Assembly: GCF_002335745.1 (NCBI RefSeq)
Contig: NZ_NIST01000001.1
Location: forward strand, 3,534,354-3,598,353
Direction of reading: 5' to 3'
Length of the DNA: 64,000 bases
Origin: Evansella halocellulosilytica
Lineage (GTDB): Bacteria > Bacillota > Bacilli > Bacillales > Salisediminibacteriaceae
The notes under the pieces: generated by a model
Seen by the model: only the letters and a program-made list of their open reading frames with translations
Database searches by the model: none
Told to the model about the DNA's origin: nothing
Program-made: the position numbers and the translations under genes
Shown: in pieces, positions 28,079 through 35,523 of the stretch
Layout of the letters: each line of letters begins with the position of its first letter
Numbering within the stretch: the stretch's first letter is position 1

Positions 28079-28654
28079 TTGCAGAAAATCGGTTATGTAC
28101 GCGTCAGTTCGACTAGCCAAAATCCTTCAAGGCAATTTCGGCAATTGAACGAAATTGGAATGGATATTATTTATGAAGAAAAAATTTCAGGAGCCACAAA
28201 AGATCGTGAACAACTTCAAAAAATGTTAGAGGATTTACAGGAAGGTGACATTATTTATGTTACAGACCTAACTCGTATTACTCGTAGTACGCAGGATTTA
28301 TTTGAATTGATTGATTTAATACGGAGTAAAAAGGCAAGCTTAAAATCACTCAAGGATACATGGCTAGATTTGTCAGAAGCTAACCCATACAGCCAATTCT
28401 TAATCACAGTAATGGCTGGTGTTAACCAATTAGAACGAGATTTAATCCGTATGCGTCAACGTGAAGGGATTGAGCTGGCTAAGAAAGAAGGCAAGTTTAA
28501 AGGCCGGTTAAAGAAGTATCATAAAAATCATGCGGGAATGAATTATGCAGTAAAGCTTTATAGAGAAGGAAATATGACTGTAAATCAAATTTGTGAAATT
28601 ACAAATGTGTCTAGAGCTTCATTATATAGAAAGCTGTCAGAAGGGAGACAATAA
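28079..28654 (+). CDS. tnpR: Serine resolvase of the Tn1546-like transposon
   Basis: A 191-residue serine recombinase that resolves transposition cointegrates at res. The catalytic opening IGYVRVSSTSQNPSRQ has the nucleophile Ser within the first 10 residues; the C-terminal HTH reads MTVNQICEITNVSRASLYRK. TTG 28079 follows GAGGTGAA with normal spacing and gives exactly the length of the Tn1546 resolvase. Intact, so resolution function may persist though the transposase is split. Confidence 0.93.
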   Translation: MQKIGYVRVSSTSQNPSRQFRQLNEIGMDIIYEEKISGATKDREQLQKMLEDLQEGDIIYVTDLTRITRSTQDLFELIDLIRSKKASLKSLKDTWLDLSEANPYSQFLITVMAGVNQLERDLIRMRQREGIELAKKEGKFKGRLKKYHKNHAGMNYAVKLYREGNMTVNQICEITNVSRASLYRKLSEGRQ

Positions 28655-28659
28655 TCGTT

Positions 28660-28697
28660 CCTTATTCCATTAAAGGGACCACGATTGTGGAATAAGG
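28660..28697. repeat. TTATTCC/CGATTG hairpin downstream of the resolvase
   Basis: CCTTATTCCA (28660-28669) and TGGAATAAGG (28688-28697) form a perfect 10-bp stem; the loop carries TTAAAGGGACCACGATTG. Its left half matches the leader at 24489. No T-run follows, so termination is uncertain. Confidence 0.6.
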
Positions 28698-28883
28698 CTG
28701 TGTTGAAACAATGAGGTATTATTTAGGCTCACAATATTTTTGAAAAGTATCTTTGTTTAATCAAAGATGCTTTTTTATGTCAATAATCAATAACAATACA
28801 TTAAAAGTAAATATATTTTTATTGAAATACGATAAATTTATGTGTTATCATTACAATGATGATAATTAAGTGAGGTGCTTTTA

Positions 28884-29360
28884 ATGCAAAGAGGAACAAC
28901 ACTCTTTTTAAGAATAGCCGTTTATTTTATTGGGATTATGGTACTTGCCTTGTTTATATTTTGGTTACCTAGATTAGCAAACGATACAGCAGAAATGTTT
29001 CCGGAGTTTTCCTATTTACGATTTCCCATTTTAATCGGTTTGTATGTAACAGGAATCCCGTTTTACTTTGCTTTGTATAAAGCTTTGAAACTTTTAACCT
29101 ACATTGATAAAAACAATGCCTTCTCGGAGCTGTCTGTAAATGCATTAAGATATATAAAATACTGTGCAATAACAATTAGTTGTTTATATGCAATAGGGAC
29201 TATCTTCTTATTGGCACAAAACGCTTTACATCCCGGAATAGCAATTATCATATTTACAATTATTTTTAGTTCCGTTGTTATTGCAGTCTTCACAATGGTT
29301 CTTCAGAAGTTGTTGAAAAGTGCTTTAGATATAAAATCAGAAAATGATTTAACGGTCTGA
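28884..29360 (+). CDS. DUF2975 family membrane protein
   Basis: A 158-residue protein with four hydrophobic segments (about residues 8-28, 48-66, 93-113, 118-142) matching DUF2975, which is usually encoded next to a small Xre/YozG-type regulator as here. ATG 28884 follows GTGAGGTG. Function unknown. Cargo of the outer transposon. The 180 bases between the resolvase hairpin and this gene are AT-rich and hold its promoter region. Confidence 0.75.
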   Translation: MQRGTTLFLRIAVYFIGIMVLALFIFWLPRLANDTAEMFPEFSYLRFPILIGLYVTGIPFYFALYKALKLLTYIDKNNAFSELSVNALRYIKYCAITISCLYAIGTIFLLAQNALHPGIAIIIFTIIFSSVVIAVFTMVLQKLLKSALDIKSENDLTV

Positions 29361-29370
29361 GGTGAAAATA

Positions 29371-29577
29371 GTGGCAATTATAATCAATATTGACGTGATG
29401 TTGGCAAAAAGAAAAATGAGTGTAACAGAATTATCCGAAAAGGTTGGAATCACAATGGCTAACATATCTATTTTAAAAAATGGAAAAGCAAAAGCGATTC
29501 GATTATCTACTTTAGAATCAATTTGCAAGGCATTGGATTGTCAGCCGGGGGATATTCTTGAATATCGAAGGGATTAG
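29371..29577 (+). CDS. Small Cro/CI-type helix-turn-helix regulator (YozG-like)
   Basis: A 68-residue DNA-binding protein consisting of one HTH_3 domain (MSVTELSEKVGITMANISILK then a recognition helix), resembling B. subtilis YozG. GTG 29371 is used, behind GAGGTGAA at the end of the upstream DUF2975 gene. The two genes are almost certainly co-expressed and the HTH protein probably regulates its own operon. Confidence 0.85.
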   Translation: MAIIINIDVMLAKRKMSVTELSEKVGITMANISILKNGKAKAIRLSTLESICKALDCQPGDILEYRRD

Positions 29578-29633
29578 ACAATCAAGATCGGAAATGAAAT
29601 CGGAGCCGGTACTTGTTCATAAATTGAAAGGAA

Positions 29634-30005
29634 GTGTTAATCATTACTATTTCATTAATACTTTTGGTGATTTTTGGTGTCATTGTACTTACAACGTTTA
29701 TTGTGCCTGCAATTTTGGCTATTAGAAAAAGTGAAAAGGGAAAACGTCCTTATAAGATTTCTTATATAATAGTAGGACTATTAATTTTTCAATGGCTCTT
29801 TTTCTTGATTAATGGATACAGTTTACTACCAATGGACGTTGCCGATGCATTGTTTGTGCCTATATGGTTGGTGCTGTGTGTAGGGGGGGCAATCACGGCT
29901 ATCGTTGAATTCAAAAACAACAAGTTTTTTTCTATTCCCGTTGGAGGCTTAACAATCATTAGTTTTTTATTTAGTGTCCTTGCTTATGGAATTGGAGAAA
30001 TGTGA
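29634..30005 (+). CDS. Small membrane protein of unknown function
   Basis: A 123-residue protein with four hydrophobic segments and no recognised motif. GTG 29634 lies close behind AAAGGA; a slightly later non-ATG start is possible. It follows the HTH gene and precedes the lipoprotein gene, and probably shares their transcript. Confidence 0.55.
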   Translation: MLIITISLILLVIFGVIVLTTFIVPAILAIRKSEKGKRPYKISYIIVGLLIFQWLFFLINGYSLLPMDVADALFVPIWLVLCVGGAITAIVEFKNNKFFSIPVGGLTIISFLFSVLAYGIGEM

Positions 30006-30028
30006 TTATCCATACAGGGGGAGACATT

Positions 30029-30454
30029 TTGAAAAAAATACTTTTTATATTATTGTTATCTTTTTGTACATTACTTTTATTTGCTTGTCAATCTCAAGAA
30101 AAGGAAATGATGATGTTAGATGATATTTCATCGATTTCCATATCTAAATCTAGTGGCTATGGTGGAATAAACGAAAATTATATTGCAACAATTGATAACG
30201 ACACAACCATTTCAAGGTTTAAAGAGGCTTTGAAAGATGCAGAAGGTAGGGAACAGAAAGTTAATGTCGATACTGAAAAGCCTGATTATGATATTTTAAT
30301 TCGCTATGAAAATGGGGAAACTCACGGATTGCACCTTGTGCTTGGGAATACAGGAGAAAAAAGCTGAGTAATGTATGTTGGTCACGAACAAAATGGCTTT
30401 GACATATCTTCAGAAGACACAAAGATTTTAAAGGATATTTTTAAAAAACAATAA
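30029..30454 (+). pseudogene. Small lipoprotein, in-frame stop
   Basis: TTG 30029 behind GGGGGAG starts a lipoprotein signal with lipobox LFAC (Cys20). The frame meets TGA at 30365-30367 after NTGEKS but continues with VMYVGHEQNGFDISSEDTKI to TAA 30454, giving 141 residues if read through. The tail looks like genuine protein sequence, so a CGA/AGA/GGA-to-TGA change is likely. Function unknown. Confidence 0.65.
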
Positions 30455-30488
30455 AGAATTATTCCTCAAACTTTTTAACGGAGCAACG

Positions 30489-30534
30489 AAAAAGCCCAAT
30501 TTCTCAATACAAATGTTGAGAAATTGGGCTTTTT
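30489..30534. terminator. Bidirectional terminator at the right end of the transposon cargo
   Basis: AAAGCCCAATTTCTCAA (30491-30507) pairs perfectly with TTGAGAAATTGGGCTTT, with A-run before and T-run after. It lies just inside the right inverted repeat. Confidence 0.93.
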
Positions 30535-30548
30535 AATATGGGGATTTC

Positions 30549-30586
30549 CTTATCGTTGTAATTCCGCATTTTCCTGACGCTACCCC
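30549..30586 (-). repeat. Right 38-bp terminal inverted repeat of the Tn1546-like transposon
   Basis: Reverse complement begins GGGGTAGCGTCAGGAAAATG; one mismatch to the left repeat (A for T at position 25). TAATG follows immediately at 30587. Confidence 0.95.
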
Positions 30587-30591
30587 TAATG
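30587..30591. repeat. 5-bp target site duplication (right copy)
   Basis: TAATG, identical to 14817-14821. Confidence 0.9.
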
Positions 30592-30606
30592 GAACAAGTA
30601 TTACAT

Positions 30607-30632
30607 CCTCTAAATTTTTAGAGGATTTTTTT
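30607..30632 (+). terminator. Original ykuD terminator, displaced by the transposon
   Basis: CCTCTAAA (30607-30614) pairs with TTTAGAGG (30617-30624), then A and a run of seven T. It would lie about 20 bases after the ykuD stop if the transposon were removed. Confidence 0.85.
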
Positions 30633-30659
30633 GTTGTTGAAGTTCTGATCTAACGAATT

Positions 30660-30800
30660 GTCTCGACGGACAGGACGTCCTAATTGTGGGCATGCCACAG
30701 GACGTGGCGTATTGCCCGGGTGACGGATATGCTTCGGAGCGTTGCTAGTAGAGGAAGAGACGAGGCGCTTACGTTTTTCATTCAAGGTACGTAATCCTCG
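30660..30800 (-). ncRNA. Structured RNA candidate with GTCCT-loop hairpins (Bacillaceae-1-like)
   Basis: On the minus strand two hairpins expose the same loop: GCCAC-GTCCT-GTGGC (at 30694-30708, enclosed by an outer GGGCA/TGCCC helix) and GGAC-GTCCT-GTCC (about 30668-30680). A third long hairpin pairs CGAGG...TTACGT (30761-30774) with ACGTAA...CCTCG (30789-30800). Two terminal loops with RUCCU are, as I recall, the defining feature of the Bacillaceae-1 RNA motif. GC content is well above the flanks. Strand and family are tentative; the region also forms the leader of the BCCT gene. Confidence 0.45.
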
Positions 30801-30888
30801 TTATAAATTTAAGGAGATTCGTTCAAACTAAGGTAGCTCTCATAAATAATAGCAACGAAACTTCAAATATAAGCGAGGAGTTCTACAT

Positions 30889-31014
30889 ATGAAAAAAGTT
30901 TCTATCGTATTTTATGTATCAATTGCTGTCTTAATATTATTAGTCATTGCAGGAGTTGCACTCCCAGACACATTAGAACAATTAACAACTTCTATCCAAG
31001 GATTCATCTCAAGC
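30889..31014 (+). pseudogene. BCCT-family osmolyte transporter, part 1 of 3
   Basis: The first 42 codons of a betaine/carnitine/choline-type transporter, starting at ATG 30889 behind GCGAGGAG: MKKVSIVFYVSIAVLILL with VIAGVALPDTLEQLTT, i.e. the first transmembrane helix and loop. The frame is interrupted after FISS by the element at 31015. Part 2 is at 34525-35353 and part 3 at 36944-37503; joined they give 505 codons including stop without a shift. The transporter would import glycine betaine or a related compatible solute by sodium symport. Confidence 0.92.
31009..31014. repeat. 6-bp target duplication of the integrase/ATPase element (left)
   Basis: TCAAGC, repeated at 34519-34524 on the other side of the element. 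Confidence 0.8.
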
Positions 31015-31146
31015 TGTCCGCCGCCATTTCCAATGACGGCGGATTTTGACATTTTAGGAATTAATATTGACGTTACATGAGGTAGATTATATGTGACAAT
31101 GGATTTTTGAGAAAAATATCCATTACGGAAGAAAGGCAAAATAAAA

Positions 31147-31176
31147 GCCCCAAAGAGATGACCGTCTCTTTGAGGC
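31147..31176 (-). terminator. Hairpin with T-rich tail on the minus strand
   Basis: GCCCCAAAGAGA pairs with TCTCTTTGAGGC; reading leftward it is followed by TTTTATTTTG. It would block transcription leaving the element toward the BCCT 5' part. Confidence 0.65.
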
Positions 31177-31195
31177 AAAAACATTTTCAAAAACC

Positions 31196-31795
31196 ATGAT
31201 TATCATAAAACATATCTCTAAATCTATCAAGGGGTACTTGAGGAATTACCATGAAGTACCACCCGTCTATAATGAACCATGCCCATTATGTGGAAGTAAC
31301 CTTCATAAACATGGTTATTACAAAAGAACAGTCCTTACAAAGTCAAAGAGTTATATCCTTCGGATTTATCGCTGGAGATGCTCGAATCAAACTTGTAGAC
31401 AAACAATCTCTATTCTCCCTGACTTTTTAATACCATATCGAGCTCATTACACATTGATCTATGAGAGTTTCTTTTTGAGGATTTTTCATAAAAGAGAAAC
31501 GTATCAAAGTGCTAATCTAAAGATAACACGTGGCTACCCTTATCTTATACCAAAGGGAACCTTGAAACGTTGGAAACGACAATGTAATAAACAACTTCAA
31601 CGTCTCACCCAGCAAATGTTAAAAATGTTATTAAGGGTGTATCCTGCCTTCAATGTTGGATCAAAGGTCCGTCACCCGAATGTGGCGGAGACTCTTATTC
31701 AACTCATCTTAACCGTTTGGAAAAAAGTTCATCCTTCGAATCCTTACCCCTTCTACGGTTTTCTCCCATGGATAAATTTGCTTATACAAGAATAA
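31196..31795 (+). CDS. DUF6431-like zinc-binding protein of the element
   Basis: A 199-residue basic protein. The N-terminal part holds paired cysteines (CPLCGSNLHKHGYY and CSNQTC) of a zinc ribbon; the rest is Arg/Lys-rich and helical, suggesting nucleic-acid binding. I believe such proteins are annotated DUF6431 and accompany this integrase/ATPase pair in Bacilli. The role in transposition is not known. The start ATG 31196 has only a weak upstream site. About 195 bases without a gene follow before the integrase; nothing further was seen in them. Confidence 0.6.
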   Translation: MIIIKHISKSIKGYLRNYHEVPPVYNEPCPLCGSNLHKHGYYKRTVLTKSKSYILRIYRWRCSNQTCRQTISILPDFLIPYRAHYTLIYESFFLRIFHKRETYQSANLKITRGYPYLIPKGTLKRWKRQCNKQLQRLTQQMLKMLLRVYPAFNVGSKVRHPNVAETLIQLILTVWKKVHPSNPYPFYGFLPWINLLIQE

Positions 31796-31991
31796 ATGCC
31801 TCGCAATGGAATTTCCTTCAGGAAGTCTTTCACCGACATCATCAATGCCATTTTGTATTCGCCTAAAATACGGCTAATAATAACCATAAAGTTCCAATAA
31901 GGGTCGTGAAATCCCACAGAACTTGTCCCCTCTTCAATTGAGCCCCTTTATAAGAAAATAGAAAAGACATTTTATTTAAAGGAGGCAGGAG

Positions 31992-33368
31992 ATGGACGAA
32001 CAACTGAGAACAAACATCGCACTATTTCGGTTTGGTTTAATATCAAACGTTGTAACCAGAACCTTGGAAAAAGGAGAATTATCACAACATCTAAGATCTA
32101 TATCCAATCAAAAGCACATCAATGCATATGGAGAAGAGCAAACCATTAGCAAACGAACACTCGAACGTTATCTTCAACTTTATCGTCAAGGAGGCTTCGA
32201 AGCACTAAAACCTAGTAAACGTGCAACATGTACATCAAGAGTGATTGGAGAAGAAGTATTAACGAAAGCGATTAGATTGAAAAAGGAAAAGCCTGAACGC
32301 TCTGTCGAGCAAATCATTCGTATTCTAGAGTTAGCAGGTGTTATTAAACAAGGAGAAATATCAGAGAGTACGTTATCGAAACAATTAAGAAAGCTAAATA
32401 TTACGAGAAAGAAATTAAGAGGATCAAAGTCGGGGAGTTATCGTCGTTTTGAGTTCCCTTATCGAAATGCATGTTGGCAAGGGGATGTTCAACATACACT
32501 TTATCTTCCAGATCCTAATAAACCAGAGCGTAGACTCACTGCGAAACTCATTGCATTCATGGATGACTATTCAAGGTCCATCGTCCATGGCGAATTTTAC
32601 TTTCAGGAACGAGGACCACAATTAGAAGACTGTTTACAAAAAGCAATGATTTCTCAAGGGAAGCCTGAACAAATTTACGTCGATAACGGAGCAGTATATC
32701 GATCGGATATTTTAAAACTTGCATGTGCAAAGTTAGGGATTAAACTTTCCCACTCTAAACCTGGACGTCCTGAAGGACGTGGGAAATTAGAGCGCTTTTT
32801 CCAGTTTGTCGATACCTCTTTTAAAGTTGAAGCTTATGACTTAATCGAATCTGGAAAAATACAAACCATTGAGGAACTAAATCATTATTTTCAAATTTGG
32901 TTAGGTACGTTCTATCATGAACGCAAACATGGAGAAACAAAGCAAACACCTAGAGAGCGTTTTGAAGAAAATGATCATCCACTCGTTTTTCCCACATTAG
33001 AAGAAATGAAGCAAGCATTCTTATGGGAGGAAAAGAGAAAGGTAGATAAGACAGGGTGTATATCCTTTCAAAATAATAAATATGAAGTAGATTCTGTGCT
33101 TAGTGGCAGTGAAATTATTGTTCGATACGACCCAATCGATTTAAATCATCTTGAAGTGTGGCACGATGGAAAAAGCTTTGGTATGGCAAACGCTTTGGAA
33201 GTTCATCGAACAATTGATAGACGGTTCATTATGGAAGAAGAAACACAAGAAGAAATAAAAACACAATATAACTTTTTAGAACTCATCCTTCCTGAGCATG
33301 AAAAGAAAAAGAAAGAGCAATTGGGACGCTTAAGTTACAGTTCCATTATAAGAGGTGAAGACAAATGA
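31992..33368 (+). CDS. DDE integrase/transposase (TniA/TnsB-like)
   Basis: A 458-residue transposase: N-terminal HTH region (about 1-130, with TISKRTLERYLQLYRQGGF), an rve integrase core with D in WQGDVQHTLY, D in YVDNGAVYRSD and E in GRGKLERFFQF, and a Mu-C-like beta-barrel region (SFQNNKYEVDS). GGAGGCAGGAG precedes ATG 31992. The stop overlaps the ATPase start by 4 bases, the usual coupling of a transposase with its target-selection ATPase. Confidence 0.88.
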   Translation: MDEQLRTNIALFRFGLISNVVTRTLEKGELSQHLRSISNQKHINAYGEEQTISKRTLERYLQLYRQGGFEALKPSKRATCTSRVIGEEVLTKAIRLKKEKPERSVEQIIRILELAGVIKQGEISESTLSKQLRKLNITRKKLRGSKSGSYRRFEFPYRNACWQGDVQHTLYLPDPNKPERRLTAKLIAFMDDYSRSIVHGEFYFQERGPQLEDCLQKAMISQGKPEQIYVDNGAVYRSDILKLACAKLGIKLSHSKPGRPEGRGKLERFFQFVDTSFKVEAYDLIESGKIQTIEELNHYFQIWLGTFYHERKHGETKQTPRERFEENDHPLVFPTLEEMKQAFLWEEKRKVDKTGCISFQNNKYEVDSVLSGSEIIVRYDPIDLNHLEVWHDGKSFGMANALEVHRTIDRRFIMEEETQEEIKTQYNFLELILPEHEKKKKEQLGRLSYSSIIRGEDK

Positions 33369-34165
33369 TAGCAGCTTATTTTGGGTGGGAAAAAACCCCT
33401 TTTCAAAAACAAATATTAACGCATGATTTATTCCAATCCGAACAGTTCGAAGAAATGCAAGCAAGACTCGAATTCATGATTAACCAAAGAGAATTCGGCC
33501 TTATCACAGGAGAAGTTGGTGCAGGAAAAACAACCGCCCTACGGGCTTTGCATGACCGTCTTGTATCAAGTGAACATGTTTTTCTTTATTTATCAGATTC
33601 ATCTTTAAAACCAAGGGATTTTTACCGAGAGATGCTTGTGCAAGTTGGGATTGAACCAATGTTTTTAGCAAGTGATCTGAAAAGACAATTCAAAGCCGCT
33701 CTACTAGACTTATATCAAAACAAGGAAAAAACACCGATTGTAGTGATCGATGAAGCACACCTTTTATCGCCTACAATGTTGCAAGAAATTCGTTTCTTAA
33801 CAAACTTTGAAATTGACTCATTATCCCCTTTAGCACTTATTTTAGTGGGGCAACCAGAATTACGTGATAAAATACGCCTTCGAAGTCTAGAAGCTATTTC
33901 TCAACGAATTACAACTCGTTTTCATTTAGTAGGATTAACGTATGATGAAATGAAAGAATATATAGAGCATCATTTGAAAGTTGCAGGCGAAGAAAGACAA
34001 ATATTTACGGAAGCTGCCATGAAGAATATTTATACGTACACAAAAGGAATTTTACGATTAACAAATCGTTTATGTACAGAGTGTTTATTAGATTGCGTTG
34101 CGAGAAAAGATAAGTTAGTTGACGAAGATACCGTAGAAAGAGTAATCGCTGACCAGAGATATTAA
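33365..34165 (+). CDS. AAA ATPase (TniB/ExeA-like transposition protein)
   Basis: A 266-residue AAA+ protein with Walker A TGEVGAGKTTAL (near residue 47), Walker B PIVVIDEAH (near 122) and an arginine-rich sensor region (SQRITTRFHL). Such ATPases choose target DNA and activate the partner integrase. Starts within the integrase stop (ATGA). Confidence 0.88.
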   Translation: MIAAYFGWEKTPFQKQILTHDLFQSEQFEEMQARLEFMINQREFGLITGEVGAGKTTALRALHDRLVSSEHVFLYLSDSSLKPRDFYREMLVQVGIEPMFLASDLKRQFKAALLDLYQNKEKTPIVVIDEAHLLSPTMLQEIRFLTNFEIDSLSPLALILVGQPELRDKIRLRSLEAISQRITTRFHLVGLTYDEMKEYIEHHLKVAGEERQIFTEAAMKNIYTYTKGILRLTNRLCTECLLDCVARKDKLVDEDTVERVIADQRY

Positions 34166-34198
34166 ATAAACAATTTGACTTCGGAAAGGGTTAATTTA

Positions 34199-34330
34199 AT
34201 GGAGACCAAATTAAGTACCATTACCATAAAAAGCATGAGCATGGATGACAAGATGGAACTGCTTAAACAAATAGAAAAAGAAAATGAAGAATTAAAGAAG
34301 CAAAACAAAGAGTTAATCAAAGCAATTTAA
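34199..34330 (+). CDS. 43-residue coiled-coil protein at the end of the element
   Basis: ATG 34199 behind GGAAAGGG encodes 43 residues, mostly a charged heptad-like helix (MELLKQIEKENEELKKQNKE). A terminator follows at once. It may assist the ATPase or be a remnant; no homologue is recalled. Confidence 0.5.
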   Translation: METKLSTITIKSMSMDDKMELLKQIEKENEELKKQNKELIKAI

Positions 34331-34375
34331 AAGCATAGAGAGCATATAGAAATGAAATTATTATTATAATTATCT

Positions 34376-34402
34376 CCCTCGTCTTAAAGACGGGGATTTT
34401 TT
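34376..34402 (+). terminator. Terminator of the integrase/ATPase operon
   Basis: CCCTCGTCTT pairs with AAGACGGGG (one bulge), followed by A and six T. Confidence 0.85.
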
Positions 34403-34518
34403 ATAGCTGACAAAAAAGTGGCGGTTAAAAGAAGGAAAACGAAATGGCGGTTCCGAAGGAAGTTAGTCAACGACAGTGACGTTTCCGAAAGAACCGTCAT
34501 TTAATATGGCTTCTGACA

Positions 34519-34524
34519 TCAAGC
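34519..34524. repeat. 6-bp target duplication of the integrase/ATPase element (right)
   Basis: TCAAGC, matching 31009-31014. Confidence 0.8.
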
Positions 34525-35353
34525 GCATTTGGTTGGTATTACTTAATTGTAGTTACATTGATTACAATTATTTGTTTATATTTCTTAATTAGCCCACTAG
34601 GTAAAATTAAATTAGGAAAGGAAGGTGATGAGCCAGAATTTTCTCGACCAACTTGGTTTGCGATGTTATTTAGTGCAGGGATGGGGATTGGACTCGTTTT
34701 TTGGGGGACTGCAGAGCCAATTAGTCACTATGCAGTCAGTTCACCAACAGGTGAGGTTGGTTCAGATGAAGCAATTTTTGATGCAATGAGATTTACATTC
34801 TTTCATTGGGGAATTCATGCATGGGGTATTTACGGGATTGTAGCGTTAGTATTAGCTTATTTCAATTTTCGTCATGGTGAAAGAGGGTTAATTAGTGCAA
34901 CATTAAAACCTGTATTAGGGAAGCTGGCGGAAGGAACGACAGGTAAAGTGATAGACATTTTGGCCGTATTGGCAACTGTTGTTGGTGTAGCCACAACACT
35001 AGGATTTGGAGCTGTCCAAATTAATGGCTGGATTTCTTATTTATTCGGTGTACCATCAACTATTTCCGTTCAATTTATCATCGTATTAGTTGTAACAGTT
35101 CTCTTTTTAATTTCGGCTTGGTCAGGCTTAAAAAGAGGAATCAAAATTTTAAGTAATGTGAATATGGGGCTTGCTACTCTTTTATTTCTTATTTTATTTA
35201 TCGTTGGACCAACTTTGTTTATTTTAGATATCTTTACGCATTCAATCGGCACTTACGTCCAAAATTTACCTGCGATGAGTTTCAGAATTCATCCATTAGA
35301 TGACGACTTACGTGAATGGATCGATAGCTGGACTATATTTTACTGGGCATGGT
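34525..35353 (+). pseudogene. BCCT-family osmolyte transporter, part 2 of 3
   Basis: Continues the transporter from [15 protein letters not shown] through the BCCT signature [17 protein letters not shown] (sodium/substrate-site helix) and several further helices to the [12 protein letters not shown] segment, where the IS4-type element breaks it. All expected conserved residues of this part are present, so the damage is only by insertion. Confidence 0.92.
35345..35353. repeat. 9-bp target duplication of the IS4-type element (left)
   Basis: GGGCATGGT, repeated at 36935-36943. Confidence 0.88.
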
Positions 35354-35523
35354 CACTAGCGTTGCATAAAATAAAATTCAATTTGTCAAGTTATTAGCGC
35401 CATGTAATTAAATGGGATTTATGGCAATTTCAAGTCTTTATGGATGCAAAAAAACTCCTTATAATTAGGTGGACAACGAAGATAGGTAGTCCTGTCCAAA
35501 TCCTAATAATAAGGAGCTCAATC

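Larger units (their letters stand above)
14822..30586. mobile_element. Tn1546-like Tn3-family transposon, 15,765 bp, with a nested Tn554-like element
   Basis: Bounded by 38-bp terminal inverted repeats that begin GGGGTAGCGTCAGG and differ at one position, and flanked by TAATG on both sides. It contains a transposase gene (988 codons once the nested element is removed) reading toward the left end, a divergent 191-residue resolvase, a res site between them, and right-hand cargo of small membrane, HTH and lipoprotein genes. Repeat sequence, transposase length and resolvase length all match the Tn1546 subgroup as I know it. A nested element at 15586-25654 makes up nearly two thirds of the length. 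Confidence 0.93.
31015..34518. mobile_element. DDE integrase plus AAA ATPase transposable element, 3,504 bp
   Basis: The ends are TGTC...GACA and share an imperfect terminal repeat of about 30 bases (TGTC, then GCCAT-x-T and AATGACGG at matching offsets). Extra CCGCCAyTT-type motifs occur inside the right end, like the multiple transposase-binding sites of Tn7/Tn5053/Mu-type elements. It encodes a DUF6431-like zinc protein, a TniA/TnsB-like integrase, a TniB/ExeA-like ATPase and a 43-residue coiled-coil protein. Flanked by TCAAGC on both sides. Confidence 0.85.

Noticed and set aside
30365..30367. TGA in the small lipoprotein as a selenocysteine codon
   Set aside because: No SECIS-like hairpin directly downstream, no redox context and no Cys homologue position known; a nonsense change is simpler.
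31015..34518. Assignment of the integrase/ATPase element to IS21 (IstA/IstB)
   Set aside because: The ATPase is of the TniB/ExeA type rather than the DnaC-like IstB, the ends are TGTC with repeated internal motifs, and two extra genes are present.
35440..35523. N-terminal extension of the IS4-type transposase
   Set aside because: The extension lies before a clear AAGGAGC site and family members begin near the later ATG.
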